Of a stretch of DNA of 64,000 bases, positions 23,017 through 33,962 are shown in pieces; the stretch's first letter is position 1, and each line of letters starts with the position of its first letter. Location of the stretch: contig NC_003070.9 in NCBI RefSeq assembly GCF_000001735.4, forward strand, positions 29,559,971 through 29,623,970, written 5' to 3'. Source of the DNA: Arabidopsis thaliana. Its lineage: Eukaryota > Streptophyta > Magnoliopsida > Brassicales > Brassicaceae. The notes beneath the pieces are model-generated. The model searched no databases and had not been told where the DNA came from. It saw only the letters and a program-made list of their open reading frames with translations. A program made the translations under genes and the position numbers.

Positions 23017-25538
23017 ATGACCCACACCGAAACCCTAAATCTGCTCGATGAAATCGAGTCTTTTGTCTCCGATCAGCTTCAAGTGGTAATTGCCGATTTC
23101 CTTCTCCATTTCTGGATTCCTTAATTTAACTAGTTAGGGTTCTTCGATTTCCACTTCAGTGATTCTAAAATTTGTCGAAACTCGTTTATTTATCATCGGA
23201 ATAGAGTTAATTGTTGAATTCTGAAGCTTCTGATTGTAGTTTGTTGTTGTGTTAGTCCTGAGATCGGAGGTGTTATGTAAAATCGAGTCATTTGGTTATA
23301 ACTACTGATTCGCTCAATCCATTTGGTTTCAGGTATCTTACAAATGGCTGAGTCGAAATTTCTCGCTTTCATCAAATACGGCCAAGAGGTACATTGTTCC
23401 ATTCTCTATTAGGAGCTCATTAGAGTTTAGCTACAAATGGCAGATTTGGTTTTTTGTCTAATAACCGTGTCTCGTTTGTTATTAGGTTGCTCAAGGATTT
23501 TGTAGAGAAACATGGGAAGGGTTTGGAAGTTGTATATATTGTGTCCGGATTGCTAAAGAACGGACCTTCCGATTACCACGCAAGGCTTGCTTCTAGTACC
23601 GAACTTCCAGGTCTCATTCTCATTCAGTGACATGTTTTCTCTTTGTTATTTTTCATGACTGTCTTCTGTATAATGATTAATTTTGCTAGTCTTTTGGTTT
23701 TTCATCTTACTGATTCTATTTTCACCAAGTAGTTGTACAAGTAATTTGCTGCGTTGTCTGTAGTTCAAGATACTATCTCAGATGTTGTTTTGATTATTTC
23801 TCTGGTACAAGTGAGAAGTTAAGTGATGGCAAAAGCGAAAGTGATTTGACTCTTCCTTGTCATTACTTCTATGCAGAAGTAGAGAAAGAGTTCAATGGAA
23901 AATATTCAGTACATATCTACAGTGTTCAAGCTAGTATTCCAATGGATCCAGCAGCCATATGGAACACTGAGTTTGTACAAGCAGAAGAACTCTTCAGGCA
24001 GCCTTCTGCCACTGATAATTGTTTGAAAGGCAACAGGTACAACTTTTCTGTTATTGTATGAAAGCTGTCCAGTACTGTTGACCAGCCTTGCCCATTCTAA
24101 CTAGAGAGGTGTGACTTTTATACCAGGTTTTGTGGCGTCTCCAATTCTTGTGTGAAGCGCAATATAGAGGGAGCCACTGAAAATGTTACCGCCCCGCGAA
24201 CTGAAAGTGTGAGAACTACAGGACAATCTAAAAGTAGTTCAAATTTTCAAAAGAGTACAGTGCCGTCAAACCAGGGAAAGAATTTCCAGCACTCAAGCTC
24301 TAATGTTGGCCATCAGGCTAAGAGTGAATCTATTGCTGCTCCAGCTAAAAATCAGTCTGCGAAATCCTCTTTGGATAAAGAAAAAGCTTTTCATGTGCCC
24401 GCTAATAAAAAGAATGGACAGGGCGAGAAGAGCGTGACTGGAACTGGTGGTTTGTTGAAAAATATGTGGGGCCGTGTGCCTGTGAAAACAGAAGATGATT
24501 CTCCAACAGTAGATGTGAAAAATCATATTACTAATCATTCGGGTATGTTTTCTAATCTATCCACCTTGGTACTATCAATGGCTTGGGTTTACTTGGTGCC
24601 TGTTTGAGCTAGTTTTGTTCCTCTATATAATGTTATGTAATTGGTGCAGAACCCCAAAAACCTTCTCATGATGCTGACAAGAAGGGAGGCAGCGATGATG
24701 AGACTCGAGACGCCAATTTCATGAGAGCGCCTAAAGATAACAGAAAAAGAAAGGTGATATTTGATTTTTCAGATGACGAGTATGAAGATGTAATCAGCTT
24801 AGCATCTCCTAGTAGTCCAAAGGTTAATTCACGTCCAGATGTCGAACTCAGTTCGGAAGATTCAGGTCCAGAGAAGCCTGACGCAGATGTTTCTCCAGAG
24901 ATAAAATCTGAGGAACCAGAGGCCAGCAAAGAAGACAGGCAAAACACTGCTTCTGTTGATGCTTCTACGACTTTGTCAACGGAGAAGATCCAGGCCATTG
25001 GTTCTGAAGCTGAAGTGAATCCCTCAAAGAGAAGAACTACTGCAGTTCCTAGTTCGCCGAAAAGGAAAAAGGTGTTGAAGTCACGGATTGATGATCGTGG
25101 GAGAGAAGGTATGCTAAGCATCCATATCGTTCTAAATAGTAACAAAAATAAACAAACGTATGTCAATGTCTCTTACTTAAACAATTCTCTTTTGGCTGGA
25201 TATAGTAACTGAGGTAGTGTGGGAGGAGACAGAAACGAACGCAAAGAAGAAAGAGGACACTAATACAAGTAAGAAGTTAGATGATGGCAAAACCGCAAAT
25301 GCTGTTAACAGGTATGTTTTTTGGAGATCATTCTGTAAGCATGTTTGTTGTGAAACCCGAATACAATATTATAGCATCTATCTGAGTTTCTTATTTCAGG
25401 GCGGTTGCACAGAAGAAGAGTCCGGCCATTGGAAACACAGCAGCGACAAACGCAGGAGGAAAAGCGGGAAGCAAGAAAGGAGGAAACGTCAAAGATCCAA
25501 AGCAAGGGAATATAATGTCCTTCTTCAAGAAAGTTTAA
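23017..25538 (+). CDS. POLD3: DNA polymerase delta subunit 3 (POLD3), 509 aa, with C-terminal PIP box
   Basis: Eight exons: 23017-23085, 23333-23388, 23486-23610, 23877-24036, 24127-24542, 24650-25108, 25206-25311 and 25400-25538, in phase, giving 509 residues. The N-terminal 130 residues match the p66/Cdc27 fold (YKWLSR, LLKDFVEKHGKGLEVVYIVSG, and SVHIYSVQ after the EVEKEF start of exon 4). The rest is charged and disordered, with Lys-rich tracts (SKRRTTAVPSSPKRKKVLK). The last residues, Q499-GNIMSFF-506 then KKV, are a canonical PIP box for PCNA. It acts in the nucleus as an accessory subunit of polymerase delta. Exon 4 uses the acceptor TATGCAG at 23871-23876; an alternative frame just upstream is open but does not fit the exon 3 phase. 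An E2F site sits before the gene. Confidence 0.92.
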
Positions 25539-26043
25539 AAAGGCTTCTTTTTTGTATTTATTGTTTGCTAAGTTTGAGTTGAGGATATTATAGGAAAATC
25601 AGAACTTGGATTCATCTGACTGTATGTTCTGATCCATTGTGTCTAAGAAAAAAAACTTTTGAGCCGTTTCTTATTAAACTAGTCATGTCATAAAAAACTG
25701 TATTATTTCAGGTTTGAGTGTATCGGTGATCATCGTCGCTGGCTTCTAGAACCATTTTTTTATTCTGAAAACATGGGCCCCACTCTGACAGGTAAATTCG
25801 TAATTAATAAAAAATAAAATACATATCCACGTTTTTGGTGTTACAAATAATTTAGAAAGAAGGTGGATTGGTTATGGAAGAATGTGCAAGGAGAGTAATT
25901 TGAGATATACAACTTGGGCAGAAGAATCAGATGATCGACAACAATTGTTTATATAAAGAAGAGCTGAATCGCAATTCTTACTCAGGTCACTCTCTCTCCC
26001 TCACTTCTCATTTCAAACCATTGACTCTTCTTCTTGCTCCGAG
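25539..26043. other. Intergenic region, GGH1 promoter
   Basis: AT-rich 3' flank of POLD3 followed by the GGH1 promoter. A TATA-like stretch TTTATATAAAG lies near 25948. No gene or repeat seen. Confidence 0.5.
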
Positions 26044-28147
26044 ATGTGGCGTTACATTTGTTTACCGTTTTTCCTCTTGCTTTGGAACGATATAGGTCTG
26101 GCCAAGGAGGCTTCTGAGTCGATTTTGCTCCCTAGTGAATCCGGATTTGACGGTTCTCGGAGTCCGGTTTGCTCCTCGCCGGATCCGAACCTCAACTACA
26201 GACCTGTCATCGGTATCCTGAGTCACCCTGGAGATGGTGCGTCTGGTCGGTTGACCAATGATACGAGCTCGACGTACATCGCTGCTTCGTATGTGAAGTT
26301 CGCTGAGGCAGGTGGTGCTCGTGTTATCCCACTCATCTACAACGAACCTGAAGAAGTGCTCTTCCAGGTCTGTCTTATTATGTTTTAAAATCTTGCGCTG
26401 AAGAATTGGATTGCTTGATTTAAGTTATCTTTTTGGTGAATTACATTATTGGATCTGCAGAAGCTAGAGTTGGTCAACGGTGTGATATTCACTGGTGGTT
26501 GGGCTAAAAAATATGATTATTTCGAGATCGTCAAAAAAATCTTCACTGTAAGTTAGTCATCTTCGTTTACCACTTATTTGTTTGCTCACAGAATACTAAT
26601 ACCAATATATATGTCTCTGACAGAAAGCTTTGGAGAGAAATGATGCTGGAGAGCATTTCCCAGTATATGGCATTTGCCTCGGATTCGAGCTTATGTCAAT
26701 TATCATAAGTCAGGTGACTCTCTTCTTCTTCTTTCCTTGTGTAGAGATTGAAGTCTTTCTAGGTTTTGCTGAGTACTGGAATCTCTGTTTAAGTAAAGAA
26801 TCTTCCTTCCCTCCATGGTAGCCAGGGAGCTATAGTTTTCATGAATTAGGATCTGAGAATACAACAATATAGTTTTGCTTTGGGATTTGCAGATTCTATT
26901 CTTAAACCTCTCCAATCCTTTGTCATTGTAACAGAACAGAGACATTCTTGAAAGATTTGATGCAGAGGATAATGCATCAAGTCTCCAGTTTGTTGATAAT
27001 GTTAATAACGATGGAACATTATTCCAAAGGTGCATAGCTTTTCCATCATCCTTTTTTAGGTTTCTGTTTATAAAGACTTCAAATTATTCTCATATATTAA
27101 TTCATGTTTGCAGATTTCCGCCAGAGTTGTTGAAAAAACTCAGTACAGATTGTTTGGTTATGCAGAAACACAAGGTTAGTATTGCAATGTCTATTTCTTC
27201 TGCAGAATATGGAATATAGTTGTCAAAAGTTAAAACTTATTATGCATTATTTGAAGAGAGGAATTGTGTTGCTCTCTTATTATTTTGTTTACCTCTGTGG
27301 TTCCTTGAACGGTGACTATCTTCTCATTCCACATGCTTGCTGATACGAATTGTTGTTATTATCTAGTATGGTATCACACCAGCAAACTTTCAAGCCAATC
27401 CTGCTTTGTCTAGTTTCTTTGAAATTCTCACAACCTGCATTGATGAAAACAGCAAGGTAATATCTTCCCATTAACCATGAGGACTCTATATATGAATTCC
27501 ACAATCTGACCTTACTCTGCGAAAAGATCTAATCATCATAGTTTGCAGACTTATGTTTCAACTGTTAAAGCAAAGAGATACCCAATAACTGGCTTCCAGT
27601 GGCATCCTGAGGTAAACTGACCAATTAAACTTATGTTTCTACTACTAATTCTCAGTGTTGACAACATTGATTTTAGAAAAAAAAAAGAAAAAGTCTTAAT
27701 ACTCTAAACTAATTCTCTGTAGAAAAATGCATTTGAATGGGGATCATCTGCGATTCCACACTCTGAGGATGCAATCCAGGTGACACAGCATGCTGCTAGT
27801 TATTTAGTCAGGTAAGATCTCCCTCATCAACGTTTTCACAGTTTTCCCAACAACATTTTGTGCACTAGTTTTCTTAATGATTGCGGGTTGAATGTGGTGC
27901 AGTGAAGCTAGGAAGTCACTGAACAGACCAGAGTCTCAGAAAGTGCTGAGCAATCTCATTTACAACTATAAGCCTACTTACTGTGGATACGCAGGGTAAA
28001 GCCACTCAGGACAACAGTCTTTGCACAATTCTCTTGTTTTTAGTTGTTGACAGTGATGTCCTTTAACGATTTCTTTGGATCATATAATCTTGCAGGAGGG
28101 GTTACGACGAGGTTTACATTTTTACACAACCAAGATCCCGTTTCTAA
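26044..28147 (+). CDS. GGH1: Gamma-glutamyl hydrolase 1, vacuolar folate/antifolate polyglutamate hydrolase, 347 aa
   Basis: Ten exons: 26044-26367, 26461-26547, 26624-26713, 26935-27029, 27114-27174, 27367-27456, 27549-27611, 27723-27811, 27903-27995 and 28096-28147, in phase, giving 347 residues. A hydrophobic start (MWRYICLPFFLLLW) is a signal peptide for the secretory route to the vacuole. The class I glutaminase-like fold shows IGILSHPGDG, the oxyanion-type FTGGWAK, the nucleophile Cys155 in YGICLGFE and the catalytic His268 in FQWHPE. The enzyme removes glutamates from folyl polyglutamates. It is the first of three tandem copies with matching exon structure (second to ninth exons 87, 90, 95, 61, 90, 63, 89 and 93 nt in all). 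The ATG chosen gives the MWR/MWS start shared by the three. Confidence 0.95.
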
Positions 28148-28372
28148 GAACTTTACTCGTCGTCTTGTGTGTTTGTTTGGAACTCTTATTTACATTTAGG
28201 GAGCCGGATTGTCTTGCATGATTTCCCTTGTTGATTTTATCTCTTTGGAATTACATTTCAAAAGATACAAACTGTGTTTGATTCGTCTTTCTAGCAAATA
28301 ACATTTGACTTTTGAGATTGATTACCAAAACAGCAAAACCTTAACTTTGTAAATGAGTAATATTAACGAAGC

Positions 28373-29690
28373 TTTACTGCATTGAAATTTAACAATCACT
28401 TAGCTTATTTGAAAAAAAATATTTTATAGAATGAAAACATTAGTTAAAATAAAATAAAATCATAAACAAAAACATATTAAAAAATATGATCCAAAGATAA
28501 TTAAAACAATAAGTTTACATACTAAAAATATTTGTAACAAAAACCATAAAAATTAATCTAAAGATTAAATTTACTTGCGTGAAAAGCGATTAAACTAATA
28601 ACACCTCTTATGGACTTGTAGGATGGAGGGATGCTTAGATAAAAATAAGTTTACATAATTAAATTATTTGTAACATAAACCATTAGAAAAAATTTAAGAG
28701 CTAAATTTACTTTCATGAAAAACGGTTAAACTAATAATACCTCTTACAGACGGGATGCTTAGGTCTTTTGTTTTCAACACTTAAATTTTTTAATTAAAAG
28801 TATTTTATATAATAAAAACTTTAGTTAAAATATAAGTTTACTTAATAGAATTATTTGTAACAAAAAGCATAAAAATTAGTCAAAAGGTTAAATTTACTTG
28901 CGTTAAAAGTGGTTGAACTAATAACACCTCTTACGGACCCGTAGGATGGGACGGGATGCTTAGTCCGGTTTGTTTTCAATGCATTGAAATTTAATTCTTA
29001 GATTTTTTGAAAACGAAAATATTTTATATAAGAAAAAACTAGTTAAAAAAATAAGTTTCTATAATAAAAATATTTATAACAAAAATCATAAAAAATAATC
29101 TAAGAGTTAAATTTACTTGCGTGAAAAGCGCTTGAACTAATAACACCTCTTACGGACCCGTATGATTGGACGGGATGCTTAGTCCGGATGTTTTCAATGC
29201 ATTGAAATTCAACACTTAGATTTTTTTTTGAAAACGAAAATAATTTATATAAGAAAAACTCTAGTTAAAAAATAAGTTTACATAATAAAAATATTTGTAA
29301 CAAAAACCATAAAAAATAATCTAAAAGTTAAATTTACTTGCGTGAAAAGTGGTTGAACTATAACACCTCTTACGGACCTGTAGGATGGGACGGGATGCTT
29401 AGTCCGGTTTATTTTCAATGCATTGAAATTCAACACTTAGGATTTTTGAAAACCAAAATATTTTATATAAGAAAAACTCTAGTTAAAAAAATAAGTTTAC
29501 ATAATAAAATTATTTATAACAAAAACCATAAAAAATAATCTAAGAGTTAAATCTACTTGCGTGAAAAGCGGTTGAACTAATAACACCTCTTACGAACCCG
29601 TAGGATGGGACGGGATGCTCAATCCGGTTGTTTTCAATGCATTGAAATTTAACACTTTTAAAACCAAAATATATCTATAATAAAACGTTT
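28373..29690. repeat. Tandem array of about six units between GGH1 and GGH3
   Basis: Copies of TTACTTGCGTGAAAAG-type sequence start near 28571, 28706, 28893, 29113, 29333 and 29553. The last three intervals are exactly 220 bp and the earlier ones are 135 and 187 bp, so the left end is older or deleted. Each unit also contains CACCTCTTACGGACCCGTAG, GGGACGGGATGCTTAGTCCG and TTTTCAATGCATTGAAATT. There is no ORF. Tandem arrays of this sort occur inside non-autonomous Helitrons of Arabidopsis, but I did not find Helitron termini, so the class is only a guess. Confidence 0.8.
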
Positions 29691-30000
29691 AATTAAAATA
29701 AAAAAAACTTTTGCTATCGTAAAAAGAGAAAAATAAAAATTTTGAGGTAAAACTAAATAAAAAATCAAGAGGCTGAATCCCTAAATTCCAAATTGATGAA
29801 CAAAAATAACATTCACCTAAATCCCTAAATTCCCAAATTCCAAATCCCTATTAGTAGAGAAGAGGCTAAAGCCCTAAATTCCAAAATTCCAAAATTCTAA
29901 AATTCCAAATCCTAAATTCCAAACAAGAGGCTAAATTCCTAAATTCCAAATTGATGAACAATAACATTCGTCGAAAAGACATACCAGTGAACGAAACATT

Positions 30001-30105
30001 AGATCGGAGCATTCACGTGTTATCAAACAGACAGAAGAAAGCTATACCAATTTCTGATCGAGATCGGAGCATTCACGTGTTGTCAAACAGTCAAAAGAAC
30101 TCTAT
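30001..30105. repeat. 58-bp tandem duplication
   Basis: AGATCGGAGCATTCACGTGT starts at 30001 (preceding base context ATT) and again at 30061; the two copies also share the following TCAAACAG and AAGAA segments with few mismatches. Each copy contains a CACGTG G-box core. Confidence 0.65.
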
Positions 30106-31082
30106 ACATGAAGAACAAAGAAGATACTAAGTCCCAGCAAATCAAAATCCAATTTTAAAATCAATTTAAAGTAACAAAAATCTATTACCATTCGTCCTTA
30201 CTTGCTTAAACCCGAGAAGAATCACTCCATACAAGTCTGTGACACGCAAAAATCAGAAAAACAGAGTCACACAACAATGAAAAGAGAATCGATGAACCCT
30301 AGAAGACCCTAATGTATGGAATTACAAATCATCGATGACAGAATGAAACAGAAATAGATACAATTGAAAGAGAGAGAACGACTATAACTAAGTAACCTGA
30401 TCGTAGATAGATGGCTCTCTCAGGTTGAGATTGGTGATCCTTTAGTCGATCGGAATCATACGTGTGATGAAAGAATGAAGACGAAAAACAACAAGGGTAA
30501 GAGATTGTAGTTTGCAAACAATCTTAATATGGGGGAGAAACTCTCGTCTCCGTATATGTAAATAACAGGAGCGTGGATAAAAAAAATGGAAATCACTAAC
30601 GGCTACTTACGAAAAAATGGAAATTAAGTAGTTGTTAATCTTAATAAACTACTTAAGAAAAATGGGAAAATAATAATTGTAACCGACTTTAATTAATTTA
30701 CAATGACGCTTTTGCCCTTCCATCGTTGACGTCATTGTTACTTCTTCTTCTCTCCTCCATTTAAAAAACGCAAGCTTGAAAATGGAAATTGTTTTACGAC
30801 GCCAACGGGCATAGGTGATGGCACGGACCCGTTTTAATGACAAATGTTGGACTGGGCTCAGTCAAAGCCCAATATAAAGTTAAACCACTCTGAGAGGCGC
30901 GAGTGGGCTCAGTTAATGACAAACGTTTTTTTTTTCTGTTTTATATAATTTTTAAATGATGGTGGACGTTGGGGATGATGTCACTTGACAAGACAGATCC
31001 TGCAGAATGATTGATATGAAAACAAAAAAGCTAAAATCGTGAACAATCCACCATTGGAGACGTGCCATCTTCATCCTCTGAG

Positions 31083-33349
31083 ATGTGGAGATTCTGCTTC
31101 TTCTTATCGTTACTATTCTTTGATGTTAGCGCGGTGAAATCTGCAGAATCGATTTTCCTCCCAAGTCAAATCGGAGTTGAAGATTCCCGCGTCTTTGAAT
31201 CTCTTAGTCTTAGTCCTGTATGCTCCGCGGCTGATCCAAACCTCAACTACAAGCCGGTCATCGGGATTCTGACCCACCCTGGCGAAGGTCGATGGGACGC
31301 TCGTCTTCACTCTCTGAAAAACTACGCCTACGCGACGAACATATCGTACATCGCAGCTTCGTATGTGAAGTTAGCTGAGACTGGTGGAGCTCGTGTGATT
31401 CCTCTTATCTACAACGAGCCTGAAGAAATCTTGTTTCAGGTTTACTCTGATGATTTTGCTCTTATGGATTCCGTTCACTATGTAGCCTTCTTTAATCACT
31501 AATCTTACAACTATTTATTCTACTTGAACTTGGCTACACCTGATTTGTTTACATCACATAAACAGGCAATTTGAAATAAGTTCAAGGTTGATGTTACCAT
31601 GTTATTGTTTTGGCTATTGCTTGTCAAAATTAGTTCATGTTATCTTAGTGAATTTCATTTTTGAGTTGCAGAAGCTAGAATTGGTAAATGGTGTGATATT
31701 CACAGGTGGTTGGGCTAAAACAGGGTTATATTACGATGTTGTGGAGAAAATCTTCAATGTAAGTTCTCATTATGCAAACACTCTCTGTTGCTTTCATGTG
31801 TTAGCTGAGCTGTACAACGTAATAGTCTTTTGAAATCCTTATGTTTCTCACAGAAAGTTATGGAGAAAAATGATGCTGGAGAACATTTTCCGGTGTACGC
31901 CATGTGTCTTGGATTCGAGATTTTGTCAATGATCATAAGTCAGGTCACTCTTTTGGCTTCTTGCTTCTTTTGTTGCTTAAGTAACTTCCATATATGTAAA
32001 GCAATGTTTCACACTGCCTAAAATTTAAAAGAGCTTTAAGCTGCATATCTTGAGCTGAGAGGGATATGCAGTTTCCATCCTAAATTTCTGACGATTTTGT
32101 GTGTTTTGAAACAGAACAGAGACATTCTTGAGAGGTTTAACTCAGTAAACTATGCATCAAGTCTCCAGTTTTTTAAAAACGTTAATATCGAAGCAACCGT
32201 GTTCCAAAGGTGCATATATAGCTATGCTTTAAACTTTTCAGTGATCCAAAGAACAATATCCCATAATTGTAATGTTTCATATTTGCAGATTTCCTCCAGA
32301 GCTGTTGAAAAAGCTCAGTGCAGACTGTTTGGTTATGCAGAACCACTATGTTAGTATCTCTCTAATTTTCTGCAGAATATGAATATAGGCTATAGCTCTC
32401 ACCTTTTGTTGCTCTTAAGTATACTTTGATTGCTGTTTTCTTCTTATAAGTATCTTTAATCCTATACAGTTACACAATTTTATATTTCCTGTTTTCTTGT
32501 TCATGAATGATTTATTATATTCTCTCTGCTTTTCTGAAATGAAATGCTATTGTTTCCCAGTTTGGTATCTCACCAGACAACTTTCAAGGCAATCCTTATC
32601 TGTCTAGTTTCTTCAATATCGTCACAACCAGCGCCGATAAAGACAGCAAGGTATAGTTAATATGTTCCTATACACCGATTATACAAATTCCACAAGCTGA
32701 CAATTTCAATGAAGGGATAAATTTATCTTTTTTCTTTCCAGACTTTTGTTTCAACTATTCGATCAAAACGATACCCTGTGACCGCCTTCCAATGGCATCC
32801 AGAGGTATTACACACAAGTTAACTTGTGTCTCTCATTAGTCTTCTCAATCCTTTGTTAACTTATATCTTTTACTATGCTATATGCTTTATAATGGATATA
32901 TGTTTCTAAAAAGATCCTTAAAATATACTCTGCAGAAAAATGCATTCGAATGGGGATCATCTGAAATCCCACACTCTGAGGACGCAATTCAGGTGACTCA
33001 ACATGCTGCAAATTATCTAGTCAGGTTAGTTCTCTATTGATCAATGTTGGAAAGTATCATTAAAAGAATTATGTAGTGGTTCAATTTTCTTATTTGAATG
33101 TTGGTGCAGTGAAGCCAGAAAGTCAATGAACAGACCATCTTCTGAGAAAGTGCTGAGCAATCTCATCTACAACTACAAGCCTACGTACTCCGGATACAAA
33201 GGGTACAACAAAAAAAAAGCCACTTCATAATTGGAGTCCAATCCTTACAGTTCTTGCTGTATGTTAACAAATATTGGATCATGTATGATCAACCTCGTTG
33301 GGTTTTTTTTTGCAGGAGCGGTGACGACGAGGTTTATATTTTCACGTAA
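31083..33349 (+). CDS. GGH3: Gamma-glutamyl hydrolase 3, 352 aa
   Basis: Ten exons: 31083-31439, 31672-31758, 31854-31943, 32115-32209, 32289-32349, 32561-32650, 32742-32804, 32936-33024, 33110-33202 and 33316-33349, in phase, giving 352 residues. It has a signal peptide (MWRFCFFLSLLFF), then IGILTHPGEG, FTGGWAK, Cys166 in YAMCLGFE and His279 in FQWHPE, so all catalytic residues are kept. Compared with the other two copies it has an 11-residue longer first exon (insertions near EDSRVFESLSLSP and RLHSLKNYAYATN) and a shorter tail that stops after YIFT. The middle copy of the triplet is the most diverged at protein level. Upstream in-frame codons lack an ATG, so 31083 is the start. Location and reaction are presumed as for GGH1. 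Confidence 0.94.
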
Positions 33350-33962
33350 CAAAGATCCCTTCTCTGTGTGTTTTCGCCAAAACATAGCAATTTATATTAG
33401 TTACTAAGAGCAATACAGTGTTTCTCCTTATCCACCATTGATTGTAAGTTGTAACCAAGGTGTTGAACTATAATTTAAAAAAACACAGTATAGATCACAT
33501 GAGGCGTGAGGACGCAATCACTTGTTCCCATATCTTCCTCTAAAACCTAAATCCTAAAAAATCCCTTTTCAAAGATCAAGTTTTAAGGCAAAAAAGCAAT
33601 CATGATTTTGGCCAGACACAGCGAAAGGACCTTGTCTGTTTCGAAAAACTCATTTAATCATGTGTTATTAATTTATTATTATCAACAATACAATCGTACT
33701 GGGTGACCAATAATGAGACGCACCCATCAAATTGGGCCCTCCACGGCTCCACCACTGAGAGGGATACACGAAAGTCGTTTTACAAAAACACCTATTAAAA
33801 ATAAATGTGCATAAAAATCTATTACCACGTGTACGGTGAAGATTAGGTTCTCGATTTTGTATAAGAAGGTCGAAGTGTGAAGAAATCAAAAACCCAAAAT
33901 CGTGAAAGTTCATTTCTCCTCCATTGATCTTTCTTTACTCAGATCTTTCCTCTTCCTCTGAG
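33350..33962. other. Intergenic region, GGH2 promoter
   Basis: 3' flank of GGH3 and promoter of GGH2. A CACGTG core lies at 33826-33831 (ACCACGTGTACGG), about 130 bp before the GGH2 ATG. No gene or clear repeat. Confidence 0.5.

Larger units (their letters stand above)
28148..31082. other. Long intergenic region between GGH1 and GGH3
   Basis: Contains the 220-bp array (listed separately), then a low-complexity CTAAATTCCAAATT-rich stretch at about 29770-29960, a 58-bp period duplication at 30001-30105 and a gene-leader-like piece at about 30180-30560. On the minus strand that piece has a pyrimidine-rich leader with a donor ATCAG|GTTACTTAG near 30398 but no coding exon within reach. A TGACGTCA palindrome lies at 30727-30734. 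No protein gene is supported. Confidence 0.5.

Noticed and set aside
23764-23876. Extra POLD3 coding sequence before 23877 (KLSDGKSESDLTLPCHYFY)
   Set aside because: No acceptor there matches the exon 3 phase, whereas TATGCAG at 23876 does and restores the alignment with the p66 domain.
31062-31082. Upstream start for GGH3 at 31062
   Set aside because: That codon is GTG; the first ATG is 31083 and matches the MWR/MWS start of both paralogues.
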